Shown: positions 8,412 to 18,819, counted from the stretch's first letter. The stretch is DNA of 64,000 bases from Ignavibacteriota bacterium (GCA_016716225.1 JADJWT010000001.1:2986501-3050500); one strand, 5' to 3'. Made by a program: numbers and translations. Notes: generated from the letters alone by a model not told the origin.

Positions 8412-11336
8412 TTGCATATTAGAATTTTTTTTGGTGAACTTGCGTTAATTATTTTAGTACTTTTTTTTATTTCTATCAATTTGTTTGCTGGTACAACTGG
8501 TAAAATAACCGGAGTTGTTGTTGATAAAACAACTGGTGAACCTTTGCCTAGTGTTAATATAATGATTGAGGGAACTTCCCAAGGAACTGCGTCGGATTTA
8601 AGCGGACACTTCACAATTTTAAATGTATCTCCTGGTACACATACGATTGTTTTCAAAACTATTGGTTATGCAGATTATAGAGTAGAAGGTGTTGTTGTTA
8701 ATGTTGATAAAACAACAAAAGTTGATGCTCAACTTAGTATTTCAACAATTGAAATTTCTGAAGTTGTTGTTAAAGCTGAAAAACCTCCAATTGAGAAAGA
8801 TAGAACATATTCTTCGGCTGTTGTTAATTCTGATGCGATTCAAGCTCTTCCGGTTACTGAAATGAGTCAAGTAATTACTTTACAACCGGGAGTTGTAAAA
8901 AATGGAGACCAACTTCATTTTAGGGGAGGAAGATCAAGAGAAGTAGCATATGTTGTTGATGGTGTATCGGTTACAAATGCTTTTAATCAAGATGGCGGAT
9001 CAAATGTTTCGGTTGAAAATTCAATGATTGAACAACTTGAAGTTATAACCGGAACGTTTAATGCTGAGTACGGTTCGGCTCAATCCGGAGTGGTTAATAT
9101 TGTTACAAAGGGAATATCTTCAAAATTAACTGGAAACATTAATGCTTTTACCGGTGATTGGATAAGTGATAAAAGCAATGTTTTTTTAGGTGTAAACAAT
9201 ATTAATCCAATGTCGGAAAGAGATATTCAAGGAAATATTAGCATTCCAATTATTCAAGATAAACTTGGTATTTCAGTTGTTGGTAGATATAATTATTACG
9301 AAAGTATAAATTGGTATGAGAAACGTTTTAATTCAATAGATGGTTGGAAAATTGCTGCATATGAAAGATGGTTTAAAGAACAAAGAGCTGATGAGGCAGA
9401 TGCATCACAAGCAATTTACATCCCCGATTCTTTAAAAACCGGCGATGGAACAATGGGTCCATTATCAACAAGCGACAGATTTTCTGGGAACATAAAAATT
9501 AATTACTATCCATTTGAAAGAGTTAAAATTGCTTACCAAGCTTTCGGAGATTTCTCAGAAAGAAATGGTTATTCTGAAACAATTGGTGGCAGTGGAATTA
9601 GTAACGAAGATTTAAGAAGATATCAACCAGATGGAACAAGTAAAAAGCAATCTTATAGCCACAGTCATTTTTTAACATTAAGACATACCCCAACTGATAA
9701 TTTTTATTACAATATTTCCGGGTCATATCAGTATAACAGAGATGATGAATGGTATGATAAGTCGAATAAAATTGCGTTTTATCCTGGGGATTCCGGAATT
9801 CAACCAATTGGATATTCAAGTGATGGATTTTCAATAGGTAATACTGATGGGTTCTATGATAATGCTAATGGAAAAAATTATCGAAAGCAATATTTAATCA
9901 ATGGTGATTTGAATTGGCAAATTGATAAATATAATTTTATTAAAGCGGGTTTTGAATATAAACAGCATCAAGTTAATACATATTCATGGGGATTTATTTC
10001 AACACCGGACTGGAACACAAAGAAGTGGATAAATTTTGATCCGGACCCTACTTTAACTTTTAATGACTATTGGAACATAATGGTTGATTATTGGAAAAAT
10101 TGGGAAGATATTTATGATACTGTTAGATACAGAAAATATTATGAAAATGAATATACACTTTGGCGTGATTATACCATAACACCGAGTGAAGCAGCGGCAT
10201 ACTTACAAGATAAAGTTGAGTTGGGTGAAATTATAATAAATGCAGGTTTACGTTTGGATTTATTTATTCCGGATGAAAAAGTGCCAAAAAATTATAGAGT
10301 TGAGTCATCGCAACTTGCTTCAGAAATTAATCTCAAGGATGCTTCAACAAAAGTAAATTTAAGTCCAAGATTTGGAGTATCTTTCCCAATTTCAGCCACT
10401 GGAGCATTCCATGCAGCTTATGGTCATTTCTATCAAATGCCAAGTTTTGAAAAAATGTTCAGTGAGCCAATTTATGTGCTTACGCCGCTTCAACTTAATG
10501 ATATGAAACTTGGGAATTCAGACTTAGAACCTGAGAGAACAATTCAGTATGAATTAGGGTTACAACAACAAATATTTACCGGAATTACAGCTGATGTTTC
10601 TGTTTATTATAAAAATATGGATAATCTTTTAGGACTCGAATATTTAACAACAATTGATAATGTAAGATTTAGAAGGTTTATAAATAGAGATTATGGAAAT
10701 TCAAAAGGTTTAACAATTGGTGTCAATGCTTTTGGAAGAGATTTTATAAATGGGAGTTTGAATTACACATATTCTACTGCAAACGGAAGTGCTTCGGATC
10801 CGGAATATGTTGCTCTTGTGCAATCATCAACTCAAATTGGCGGGGAAACAGTAGAATTTCTTGATAGGCAAGTTATTCCTTTAGATTGGGATCAGACACA
10901 TACACTAAATGCGCTGGTGGATTTTAAATTTACAAATAGTTTATTTATTTCTGTTATTGGAACTTATTGGACTGGTCAACCATATAGCCCCGAATTTGTT
11001 GAAAAATATGATATTTTAGTTAGAGAATATGATAATGCTGATACCAAACCGGTACAATGGAGTGTTGATTTAAAAGCGAGATATGATTTTAATGTTGAAT
11101 GGTCAACAATAACAGCTTTTATTCAAATTGATAATTTATTTGATCATCTAAACCAAAATTCTGTTTATGTAACAACAGGAAATGCATATAATAATGCCAG
11201 GCTTCCAAATGTTGAGGAAACTTTGGTTGAAAGATTAGATCAAGCGGGATTATTCACTCTTGATGAAATAGATAATAAGCCGCAATGGTTTTCTAGTCCA
11301 AGAAAAATTAGACTTGGCTTTACTCTCAATTTTTAA
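8412..11336 (+). CDS. TonB-dependent outer-membrane receptor (cassette 1)
   Basis: A 974-residue receptor starting at TTG, with TGAGG just upstream. A signal peptide is followed by a carboxypeptidase-regulatory-like domain (about 27-110; GKITGVVVDKTTGEPLPSVN). A plug follows (about 125-235; HFRGGRSREVAYVVDGVSV, VITGTFNAEYGSAQSG), then a long 22-strand-type barrel ending in an aromatic residue (LGFTLNF). It imports an unknown large substrate across the outer membrane using TonB. It is a close paralogue of the receptor at 52303. The next genes encode a large Ca-binding secreted protein, a PorV-like barrel and a SurA-like protein. No SusD partner is present, so it is not a classical SusC pair. 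Confidence 0.9.
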   Translation: MHIRIFFGELALIILVLFFISINLFAGTTGKITGVVVDKTTGEPLPSVNIMIEGTSQGTASDLSGHFTILNVSPGTHTIVFKTIGYADYRVEGVVVNVDKTTKVDAQLSISTIEISEVVVKAEKPPIEKDRTYSSAVVNSDAIQALPVTEMSQVITLQPGVVKNGDQLHFRGGRSREVAYVVDGVSVTNAFNQDGGSNVSVENSMIEQLEVITGTFNAEYGSAQSGVVNIVTKGISSKLTGNINAFTGDWISDKSNVFLGVNNINPMSERDIQGNISIPIIQDKLGISVVGRYNYYESINWYEKRFNSIDGWKIAAYERWFKEQRADEADASQAIYIPDSLKTGDGTMGPLSTSDRFSGNIKINYYPFERVKIAYQAFGDFSERNGYSETIGGSGISNEDLRRYQPDGTSKKQSYSHSHFLTLRHTPTDNFYYNISGSYQYNRDDEWYDKSNKIAFYPGDSGIQPIGYSSDGFSIGNTDGFYDNANGKNYRKQYLINGDLNWQIDKYNFIKAGFEYKQHQVNTYSWGFISTPDWNTKKWINFDPDPTLTFNDYWNIMVDYWKNWEDIYDTVRYRKYYENEYTLWRDYTITPSEAAAYLQDKVELGEIIINAGLRLDLFIPDEKVPKNYRVESSQLASEINLKDASTKVNLSPRFGVSFPISATGAFHAAYGHFYQMPSFEKMFSEPIYVLTPLQLNDMKLGNSDLEPERTIQYELGLQQQIFTGITADVSVYYKNMDNLLGLEYLTTIDNVRFRRFINRDYGNSKGLTIGVNAFGRDFINGSLNYTYSTANGSASDPEYVALVQSSTQIGGETVEFLDRQVIPLDWDQTHTLNALVDFKFTNSLFISVIGTYWTGQPYSPEFVEKYDILVREYDNADTKPVQWSVDLKARYDFNVEWSTITAFIQIDNLFDHLNQNSVYVTTGNAYNNARLPNVEETLVERLDQAGLFTLDEIDNKPQWFSSPRKIRLGFTLNF

Positions 11337-11355
11337 ATATGGAGAATTGGAATTT

Positions 11356-14331
11356 ATGCTATATAAATTTATTCCTAAATTATTTTTGATAATTTTATTC
11401 CAGACTTCAATTATTACTTTTACACAATCGGTTGATGAAGAAAAAAACAAACCAATTTATTTACAGCCTCAAACAATTACCGGATCGAGAGGTTATACTG
11501 GAGTTTTTAATAAAATTGAAAAAGCTCAAGCTGAAGGAAATGCTAAGTATTTTAGATTTACTGTTCATGATGGGAATTTAATTACCGGTGGAGTTATAAA
11601 TTCCGGATTATTATCATATCATTATGTTGGCGGCACTCCAACAATTGCATGGCCTAAAGGACCAAAGTCCGTTCCAATTCTTCATGGAGCAGTTTTTTTT
11701 GTAGCTGCTGAAGTTGAAGACGAATCCGGAGACACAATCCATATAGTTTCAGATAATTTTAGACGTGGCAGCGTTGAGGCATCACTTGATGAATCACATT
11801 GGTGGTCTTTTATGCCACTTGGAAAATATTTTAATAATGATCAGCCGGGAGCACTTGATCCAGATATGGGAGGATTAAGCGAAGATGTCGGAATTGATGA
11901 AACACCAAATACTGGAGATTTTGGAGAAGGTGATGGAATTTTACAACAGGAAGAAGATTTTAATTTAAATGAACAATTAGATTTAAATTTGCAAAATGGC
12001 GTTGGCTGGTTTGCAATTAGCCATAGAAAAGAAACATGGCCTCAATATTGGCCAACTGGTTCATACCCTGGTGATGATAGAGAACCTGGCGAAGAAAGAC
12101 CCGGCGTTCGATCTGGAAGGTGGAATGGTGAATTTGGCGCTTATGTTCGCGCAGACCAGGAATCTTACTATGTAATGGATGATAGAGAAAATGATGAATT
12201 TAATTATTTTCCATTTGAAGATTCTGAATCTAAATTACCTTGGCCAAATGGAAGAGGAGGTTTAGGTGTTAAAGTATCTGTAAGAAATTATCAATGGTCG
12301 GCCAGACTTGCAGAGGATTTGATGATTTCGATTTATGATATTGAAAATGAAGGAAAAGAGTTAAATAAATCAACTGTTGGAATGTATGTTGATCCAGATT
12401 TAGGGGGATCATTAGAAGGTGATGATGCAAATTTTGATGAAATAGATGACATAACTTATGCATTTAATAAAAAGGGACTTTCAACACAAGGATTGCCAAT
12501 TGGATATTTTGGATTTGCTTTCTTGGAAAGTCCGGGATTAGTTGATGGAAAAGATAATGATCTTGATGGCCGAACAGATGAAAGTCAAAATAATGGTATT
12601 GATGATGATGGAGATTGGATAGGCTGGGTTGATGTTAATTTAAATGGGAATTGGGACTGGGAAGATATTGGAGTTGATGGAATTCATGGGACGAGTGATT
12701 ATGGTGAATATGACGGTACGTTACAACCTGAAGAAGATTTAAACAATAATGGAATTTTAGATAACGAACCTATTAATAATGATGTAGGCTCTGATGGACT
12801 TGGGCCAGATGATGAAGGTTATTTTGGTCCGGATCCAGATGGAACAGAAACAAATGGAATTCCAGATCAAGGTGAACCAAATTTTGATTTTACAGATAAT
12901 GATGAATCTGATCAAGTTGGATTAACTTCATTTTATTTAAGAGATTGTGATAATACAATGGGCGATGATGAAACATATTGGAATGTAGAAATCAAACCTG
13001 GAGTTTTTAATATTCGTCCGGGATATCAACGTGATATAGCATTTAGTTATGGAAGCGGTTATGTTAAATTTGCCGGAGAAGAAAGAAAACATAGATATGC
13101 AATTGCATTGGTTTTCGGAAATAATTCAACTGATATTCTCCGAAATAAAAGAACAATGCAAGTAATTTACGATGCTGATTATAATTTCTCTAAACCTCCA
13201 AGAAAACCAATTGTGTCAGCAACATCCGGCGATGGGAAAATTATTCTTCATTGGAATAACGATGCCGAATTTTCAAAAGATCCTCTCTATGGGCTTGATT
13301 TCGAATGTTACTATATTTACAAAAGCACCGATCCGACTTTTGATAATATAAAAACAATTACGGATGCTTATAATAATCCAATACTTATGTCGCCAGTTGC
13401 AATCTTTGATAAAAAGGATGGATTAAAAGGAATTCATCCTGTAAATATTGGTGCTGAACTGGGACCAGAAAGTAATTTGGGTGTTTCGTATAATATGGGA
13501 ACTGACAGCGGATTAAAACATTTCTACGAAGATACAGATGTTACTAATGGAAGAACCTATTATTACGCCGTTGTTTCAGTTGATCAAGGTTATCATGATT
13601 CATTTTATCCGAATATTTCTTCAAAAGAAGGATTGGTAAATGCATCTCCAACTGAATGCTCGGCAATTATTCAAACAGATTTATTAGGAAGAGCAGTTAA
13701 GACTGATAAAAATACAGTTATTGTTACACCGAATGAATATCCAGCTGGATGGGTTGAACCATCATTAAGTGAAAAAGGTTTTGAAAAAATTTCTGGTTTT
13801 GCAACCGGACAAGTTGAAATAGAAATTTTTAGTCCAAAGGAAATAAAATCTAATACAACTTATTCAGTCAGATTTACTGATGATGGACTTCAAAAAAAAT
13901 ATGATAGTTCTTTTACTGGTCATACTACCAGAGCAATAATTTTTAATGAAACTACAAATTCAATTATAAACAGCATTGATGATCCAGATAAAAATGAAAA
14001 AATTGATGAATTTATTGCGGATGGTTTTAGAATAAAATTAAATAATGATTCAGTTGCATTTAATACTGCTGAGTGGGTTGTAGGAAATTCGAATTTAAAA
14101 GTTACTTCAAGCACACTAGAATTAGGAAGTGACATGGTTGCTCGAGATTATGAAATTAGAGTATTTGCACCAGTTGATACGATTACTGGTGCTGGGGCGG
14201 ATACTTCAGTGTATTCAAATATTACTCCAACAAATTTTCAAGTATGGGATGTTACAAATCCGGATAGCTCATTTAAAATTGACTTTCGATTTAGAGATGG
14301 AAATCAAACTGCTAACAAAAAGGCAGTTTAA
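11356..14331 (+). CDS. Large secreted surface protein, N-terminal 991 residues (frameshifted)
   Basis: The start is the ATG at 11356, preceded by GGAG and followed by a signal peptide (MLYKFIPKLFLIILFQTS...TFTQS). An upstream in-frame ATG lies inside the receptor gene and lacks signal-peptide logic. The protein shares with the product at 56333 the signature TWPQYWPTGSYPGDDREP and a SGRWNGEF block. It also shares several calcium-binding DxNxNGxxD repeats (DFNLNEQLD, DVNLNGNWD, DLNNNGILD) and a long C-terminal beta-rich region. The frame closes at 14331, well before the C-terminal domain found in the paralogue. That missing domain continues in the -1 frame from 14316. Its role is inferred as an extracellular partner of the adjacent TonB receptor. 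Confidence 0.75.
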   Translation: MLYKFIPKLFLIILFQTSIITFTQSVDEEKNKPIYLQPQTITGSRGYTGVFNKIEKAQAEGNAKYFRFTVHDGNLITGGVINSGLLSYHYVGGTPTIAWPKGPKSVPILHGAVFFVAAEVEDESGDTIHIVSDNFRRGSVEASLDESHWWSFMPLGKYFNNDQPGALDPDMGGLSEDVGIDETPNTGDFGEGDGILQQEEDFNLNEQLDLNLQNGVGWFAISHRKETWPQYWPTGSYPGDDREPGEERPGVRSGRWNGEFGAYVRADQESYYVMDDRENDEFNYFPFEDSESKLPWPNGRGGLGVKVSVRNYQWSARLAEDLMISIYDIENEGKELNKSTVGMYVDPDLGGSLEGDDANFDEIDDITYAFNKKGLSTQGLPIGYFGFAFLESPGLVDGKDNDLDGRTDESQNNGIDDDGDWIGWVDVNLNGNWDWEDIGVDGIHGTSDYGEYDGTLQPEEDLNNNGILDNEPINNDVGSDGLGPDDEGYFGPDPDGTETNGIPDQGEPNFDFTDNDESDQVGLTSFYLRDCDNTMGDDETYWNVEIKPGVFNIRPGYQRDIAFSYGSGYVKFAGEERKHRYAIALVFGNNSTDILRNKRTMQVIYDADYNFSKPPRKPIVSATSGDGKIILHWNNDAEFSKDPLYGLDFECYYIYKSTDPTFDNIKTITDAYNNPILMSPVAIFDKKDGLKGIHPVNIGAELGPESNLGVSYNMGTDSGLKHFYEDTDVTNGRTYYYAVVSVDQGYHDSFYPNISSKEGLVNASPTECSAIIQTDLLGRAVKTDKNTVIVTPNEYPAGWVEPSLSEKGFEKISGFATGQVEIEIFSPKEIKSNTTYSVRFTDDGLQKKYDSSFTGHTTRAIIFNETTNSIINSIDDPDKNEKIDEFIADGFRIKLNNDSVAFNTAEWVVGNSNLKVTSSTLELGSDMVARDYEIRVFAPVDTITGAGADTSVYSNITPTNFQVWDVTNPDSSFKIDFRFRDGNQTANKKAV
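14314..14322 (+). other. Frameshift site joining two halves of the large surface protein
   Basis: The sequence AACAAAAAG is read AAC-AAA-AAG in the first frame. The second frame is open from 14316 and encodes the missing C-terminal domain. A one-base insertion in the A-run, or a -1 ribosomal slip on the lysine codons, would give continuous protein (...NQTANKKGSLSHGDKLQ...). The site resembles a slippery A-run but the P-site re-pairing would be imperfect. Confidence 0.7.
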
Positions 14332-14351
14332 GTCACGGAGATAAACTTCAA

Positions 14352-14876
14352 TTGGTTTCTAAATATAATCAAGCGCAAAGAACTTGGTTTTTTGATATAA
14401 ATGTTCCGGGTTTTGATACTTTGGAAGCTGGGGAGATTAAATATCCAGAAGAAGGTGACGTTTTAAAAATTACTAGTAAAAAACCATTTGATAGAAATGA
14501 CAAATTTACTTTTACATTAACTGGAAATTATATTGAACCAAGTAAAGTTAAAAAAGAACTCAATAAAATTTATGTAGTTCCGGATCCATATATAGCTGTT
14601 AGTTCACTTGAAAGAAAAGTTATAAATGTTGATGAAGGAAGAGGTGATAGAAGAATTGATTTTGTGAATTTACCAAATGAGTGTTCTATTGAAATTTATA
14701 CAACTTCTGGAAGATTTGTGAGAGAATTATTTCATTCTTCAACAAATTCGAATGCACGAATGTCTTGGGATTTGAGGACAAAAGATGGATTAGAAATTGC
14801 TCCTGGAATTTACTTCTTTGTTGTTAAAGCTCCGGGAATTGGGCAAAGTACTGGTAGATTTGCAATTATTAAATAA
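14352..14876 (+). CDS. Large secreted surface protein, C-terminal part (other side of frameshift)
   Basis: This 174-residue stretch can start at TTG 14352, but it is open back to 14316 and has no signal peptide. It aligns with the end of the product at 56333: IYVVPDPYIAVSSLE, RRIDFVNLPNECSIEIYT, GIYFFVVKAPG and the closing GRFAIIK match the paralogue block by block. The fold resembles the FlgD/Por-type Ig-like tail used for surface sorting in related bacteria. I treat it as the end of the 11356 gene rather than an independent protein. The combined product would be about 1,173 residues against 1,237 for the paralogue. Confidence 0.75.
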   Translation: MVSKYNQAQRTWFFDINVPGFDTLEAGEIKYPEEGDVLKITSKKPFDRNDKFTFTLTGNYIEPSKVKKELNKIYVVPDPYIAVSSLERKVINVDEGRGDRRIDFVNLPNECSIEIYTTSGRFVRELFHSSTNSNARMSWDLRTKDGLEIAPGIYFFVVKAPGIGQSTGRFAIIK

Positions 14877-14895
14877 TAATTTTACTGGAATTTAT

Positions 14896-15948
14896 ATGAA
14901 AATTATTACAAATATAAATAAAGTTATCTTTTTTACTATTATATCAATCCATATTATTATTGCCGGTGAAAATCCCGTTAAGACCTCAACTAATGTTGAC
15001 GGTATTGGCACAGCTTCTATGACTTTTTTAGAAATAGGAATTGGTGCAAGAGCAATGGGAATGGGTGGCGCTTTTGTAGCTGTTGCAAATGATGCTTCGG
15101 CTACATATTGGAATCCGGCAGGAATTGTTTGGGCGGATAAAGTTCAAGTAGAAATTAGCCATAATGAATGGTTTTTGGATTCCAAACTTCAATCATTGAG
15201 CGGCGTTATTCCGCTGCCACAATTTAATTCATCAATGGCGTTAAGTATTGTAACTTTAGGATTTGATGAACAAGCTGTAAGAACTGTTGAACGTCCAACC
15301 GGTACCGGAGAAATGTATGATGCGCGAGATTTTTCTGTTGCACTTTCTTGGGCTACCGCGGTTACCGATAGATTTTCGTTTGGACTTTCTGCAAAATATT
15401 TAACTTCACGAATTTGGCATGAATCTGCAAATGCATTTGCTCTCGATTTTGGAATATTCTATAACACAGAATTAAAAGGTTTGCGTTTGGGTTTTAGTAT
15501 GGCAAATTTTGGTACCGGGGTAAAATTTGAAGGAAGAGATTTGGATTCAACTATTGATCCCGATGAAGAAGTTGAAAATTTTGACAGAGCACCTGCACAA
15601 TTAAAAACTGATTCATATCCACTTCCAATATTATTTCGTGCAGGTATTTCTTATGAATTAAATCTTGATGATTTTGGAAATGCAATTTTTGCTGCTGATT
15701 TACTTCACCCAAGTCACTCTCCGGAAGCTGTAAATGTTGGATTGGAATATGGTTTTACAAATATGTTTTTTGTAAGAGCCGGTTATCAAAATCTTTTTGA
15801 TGATACATCAGTTGACGGTTTAACTTTAGGTGCAGGAATTGATTATTATAATTCTGAAAGTGGTTTTGGAGCAAGATTCGATTATTCTTGGGCAGATTGG
15901 GGAAATTTAAAAAATGCGCAAAGATTTTCTGTTGGAATTGTTTTTTAA
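14896..15948 (+). CDS. PorV/PorQ-like outer-membrane beta-barrel protein
   Basis: The start is the ATG at 14896, which begins a signal peptide (MKIITNINKVIFFTIISIHI...). An upstream in-frame ATG would lie inside the previous gene. The protein has 350 residues and carries the family signature GIGARAMGMGGAFVAVANDASATYWNPAG near its N-terminus, best seen at residues GARAMGMGGAFVA. The rest is FadL/OmpP1-like beta-barrel ending in GIVF. PorV shuttles or anchors type IX cargo in Bacteroidota. A second copy at 55234 accompanies the paralogous receptor and large secreted protein, so this copy is probably dedicated to cassette 1. Confidence 0.85.
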   Translation: MKIITNINKVIFFTIISIHIIIAGENPVKTSTNVDGIGTASMTFLEIGIGARAMGMGGAFVAVANDASATYWNPAGIVWADKVQVEISHNEWFLDSKLQSLSGVIPLPQFNSSMALSIVTLGFDEQAVRTVERPTGTGEMYDARDFSVALSWATAVTDRFSFGLSAKYLTSRIWHESANAFALDFGIFYNTELKGLRLGFSMANFGTGVKFEGRDLDSTIDPDEEVENFDRAPAQLKTDSYPLPILFRAGISYELNLDDFGNAIFAADLLHPSHSPEAVNVGLEYGFTNMFFVRAGYQNLFDDTSVDGLTLGAGIDYYNSESGFGARFDYSWADWGNLKNAQRFSVGIVF

Positions 15949-15996
15949 TTTTTTTTTTGTAGGTAAATTATTGAAAAAATATTTTACAAAGCGTAA

Positions 15997-17460
15997 ATGA
16001 ATTTTAACAAATATCTGACAAAAAAAAATACATTAATTTCTTTAAGTCTTATCGTTTTATGTTCTATATTGGTAATTATTTTCACCAATCGGAGTGCCTC
16101 AAATCTTGAAATCCTTGCAAAAGTTGAAAACAAAATTATTACATCTGAAGATTTTTTATTGAACTTTGAATTTGGTTTCCCGCACTTAAAAATTGGAAAA
16201 ACAATTCAAGAACAGAAAAAGAATTATCTGCAATTAATGATAAATGAATATTTATTTGCGCTAGATGCTGAATCAAAAAACCTAAGTCTCTCTCCGGAGG
16301 TAAAATATCAAACAGAAAAAATTAGAAGGGAATTATTATTAGAAAGTATAATTGAAAATGATGTAAAGAAAAACATTAAAGTTAGTAAACAAGAAATTAA
16401 CGAAGCAATTAATAAATCAAAAGTAAGTTTTAAGTTTTTTTTCTGGCCGGAAAATGATTTTAATAATGCTGTTATTATCAAAGAGATGTTTGAAGAAAAT
16501 GGAATTGAGGGAACATTTAGAAAATTAAGCACAATAAAATCAGATTTTCATTTTGATTTTACAAAATATATATCAGATTACAAATCATGGATTGATATTC
16601 CAGAAGAAACATTTAACGCAATAAAAGATCTTCCGGTTAATAAATTTTCAGATCCAATTTTTATTGATAATATGTTTTACATTTTTCAGATGCTAGATAT
16701 TAGACGTGAAGCAATAAGAAATGAAGAATATTTAAGCAAAGCTCCATCATTTCAAAAAGTACTTTATAATTCTAAACTTCAAGATGGTGTTTCAAAGTAT
16801 GTTGATAAACTAATGACGCCGAAAAATATTAAAACAAAAGCGCATGTATTTAATATTTGGGCCGAAGCTATTATTGATTGGCATAATTCACAGAATAAAA
16901 ATACTCAAAATTATTTTGAATGGACGAAATCAAATTTGAAATATCCTTCTGTGCAAAAATATTTATTTTATAAAGATTCTACTTTGGTAAGTTACAATGA
17001 AGGTAACTTTACTCTCGGTGAATTTGAAAAATATTTTTACTGGGATAAAATTTCTGATGAATTTGAAACAAAAAAACAATTTAAAAATCATTTAAATTTT
17101 TTATTGGGAATTTCAATCAGAGATTATTTTATGCAGCTTGAAGCTGAAAATAAAAATTATGATGAATTACTTTGGTTTGAACATCAATTTATGAAATGGA
17201 CTTCCAAATTTGCTTTTGAGGAAATAATGAAAAATTACGTTGCAGAAAACTCAAATGTAAATATTAAAGAAAAAATTAATAATGATTTGAACTTGTTAAA
17301 ATCGAAATATGATATTTATATTAATTATGAAATGCTCGATACTCTGCAAATTAACAGTTCGCAAAAATCAAAAGGAAGTTCTCTGCAGCTTATGAAAGTT
17401 GGTTTTAATAGACTTGCCGAACCAATTGTTGATGGTTATTGGAATTCAATTATAAAATGA
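15997..17460 (+). CDS. SurA-like periplasmic foldase/chaperone
   Basis: A 487-residue protein with one N-terminal membrane anchor or signal (about 12-30). A SurA_N-type helical region follows (AKVENKIITSEDFLLNFEF), then a weak parvulin-like region (about 140-235, including FFFWPEN and the YIFQMLDIRREAI strand). The C-terminal half is long, charged and largely helical. It is clearly paralogous to the protein at 60071; both have the same order and a similar ending. Active-site parvulin residues are not obvious, so chaperone function is more likely than prolyl isomerase activity. It directly follows the PorV-like gene and may help fold the large secreted protein or the barrels of the cassette. 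Confidence 0.7.
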   Translation: MNFNKYLTKKNTLISLSLIVLCSILVIIFTNRSASNLEILAKVENKIITSEDFLLNFEFGFPHLKIGKTIQEQKKNYLQLMINEYLFALDAESKNLSLSPEVKYQTEKIRRELLLESIIENDVKKNIKVSKQEINEAINKSKVSFKFFFWPENDFNNAVIIKEMFEENGIEGTFRKLSTIKSDFHFDFTKYISDYKSWIDIPEETFNAIKDLPVNKFSDPIFIDNMFYIFQMLDIRREAIRNEEYLSKAPSFQKVLYNSKLQDGVSKYVDKLMTPKNIKTKAHVFNIWAEAIIDWHNSQNKNTQNYFEWTKSNLKYPSVQKYLFYKDSTLVSYNEGNFTLGEFEKYFYWDKISDEFETKKQFKNHLNFLLGISIRDYFMQLEAENKNYDELLWFEHQFMKWTSKFAFEEIMKNYVAENSNVNIKEKINNDLNLLKSKYDIYINYEMLDTLQINSSQKSKGSSLQLMKVGFNRLAEPIVDGYWNSIIK

Positions 17461-17473
17461 TATTTTAATTTTT

Positions 17474-18793
17474 ATGAATTTGAAAATTCTATTTTTACTT
17501 TTTATAATTACTGTAAAAGCAAATTTTGCACAGAATAATAATTTATTTCACAAAACTTCAAATGAAGAAATAATTCAGATCGGGCAATGGAATTCAAGCG
17601 GAAAAATTACATCACTTTTTGTTGAAAATAATTACGTATTCCTCACTAACGAAAATAAAATTCAAATTATTGATATTTCTACAATAAGTAATCCAGAATT
17701 AAAAAGAGAATTCAAACTCAACTCTTTATTTATTAGTGAAGATATTACGGGAAATTCTGAAAAAATTTTTGTCGCAAATAATAGAACAATATTTGCTTTT
17801 GATATAAGCAATCCTTTAAATCCGGATTCAATTTCTTCAATAAAATTAGATGCAATAGTTAATGATTTATTATTTGAGAATAATTTCCTTTATGCAATTG
17901 CTTCATATGATTTTTATGTTTTTGATGTAAGCAATAATGAAATAAAAACTCTGGGAAAATTTTCACTTCCGGAATCTACTTTAGGACTAACACGATTTGA
18001 TGTTGAAGGAACTTTTGCATTTATTGGTTCGTGGGCACAAGGTTTGTATGTAATTGATATTGAAGATCCGCAAAATCCAAAATTGCATGGAAGATTTTTA
18101 GAAAATTCAAATTTAATTTATGCTGAAGAACAATTTGCGTATGTGGCAGATTCCGAATTTCTATATCTACTTGATATTACTGATTCAGTTATTCCATCAA
18201 ATATTAATAGTGTGAACATGTTTAGTAATCCAAATGATTTAATTTCAGATGATGTGAATCTTTATGTTACTACTAACAATGAATTATTAGTTTATAATAA
18301 GAATGAATTAAATCTAATTACAACATTTTCGCTTAATGATATTGGGAAACGAATTCAAATTAATAGCGGATATATATTTATTGCAAATAATGAGCAAGGA
18401 TTAAAAATATTGAAATTAGATTCACAAACTTCTATTGATATTTCGGAATTAACAAATTATAAATTTGAACTTGAGCAAAATTATCCAAATCCGTTTAATC
18501 CGGTAACGAATATTAAGTATACAATTCCACTTAATTCAGTTATACCTAACGAAATGAAAAAACTGAGCGATTTCTCGTCACAAGTTCACTTAACTGAAAA
18601 TGACAATGTGAAGATTTCTTTAATTGTATATGATTTGTTAGGAATTGAAATAAAAACATTAGTAAACACAAAACAAAAGCCGGGTAATTATGAAGTTGAA
18701 TTCAATGGCTCGGGATTACCGACTGGTATATATTTCTACAAATTCCAGGCGGGCAATTTTGTTGTCACAAATAAGATGATACTAATCAAATAA
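17474..18793 (+). CDS. Secreted LVIVD-type beta-propeller protein with T9SS tail
   Basis: A 439-residue secreted protein. A signal peptide (1 to about 20, ANFAQ) precedes repeats of about 40 residues of the LVIVD type, with recurring IDISTISNPEL, FDISNPLNPDS, IDIEDPQNPKL and LDITDSVIPS segments; these usually form a beta-propeller. The C-terminus from NYPNPFNPVTNI is a type IX sorting domain. It carries an unusual insertion of about 20 residues (around NEMKKLSDFSSQ) between the first and second strand groups. No catalytic residues are recognised. It is 13 bases after the SurA-like gene, so it is probably the last gene of the cassette 1 operon. The role is unknown; surface binding is a guess. 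Confidence 0.8.
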   Translation: MNLKILFLLFIITVKANFAQNNNLFHKTSNEEIIQIGQWNSSGKITSLFVENNYVFLTNENKIQIIDISTISNPELKREFKLNSLFISEDITGNSEKIFVANNRTIFAFDISNPLNPDSISSIKLDAIVNDLLFENNFLYAIASYDFYVFDVSNNEIKTLGKFSLPESTLGLTRFDVEGTFAFIGSWAQGLYVIDIEDPQNPKLHGRFLENSNLIYAEEQFAYVADSEFLYLLDITDSVIPSNINSVNMFSNPNDLISDDVNLYVTTNNELLVYNKNELNLITTFSLNDIGKRIQINSGYIFIANNEQGLKILKLDSQTSIDISELTNYKFELEQNYPNPFNPVTNIKYTIPLNSVIPNEMKKLSDFSSQVHLTENDNVKISLIVYDLLGIEIKTLVNTKQKPGNYEVEFNGSGLPTGIYFYKFQAGNFVVTNKMILIK

Positions 18794-18819
18794 AAAATTC
18801 TTCGATTTAAAACTTTAGA

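Noticed and set aside
14352..14876. Independent small gene starting at TTG 14352
   Set aside because: It has no signal peptide, is open further upstream to 14316, and equals the C-terminal domain of the intact paralogue at 56333. It is better read as the second half of a frameshifted gene.
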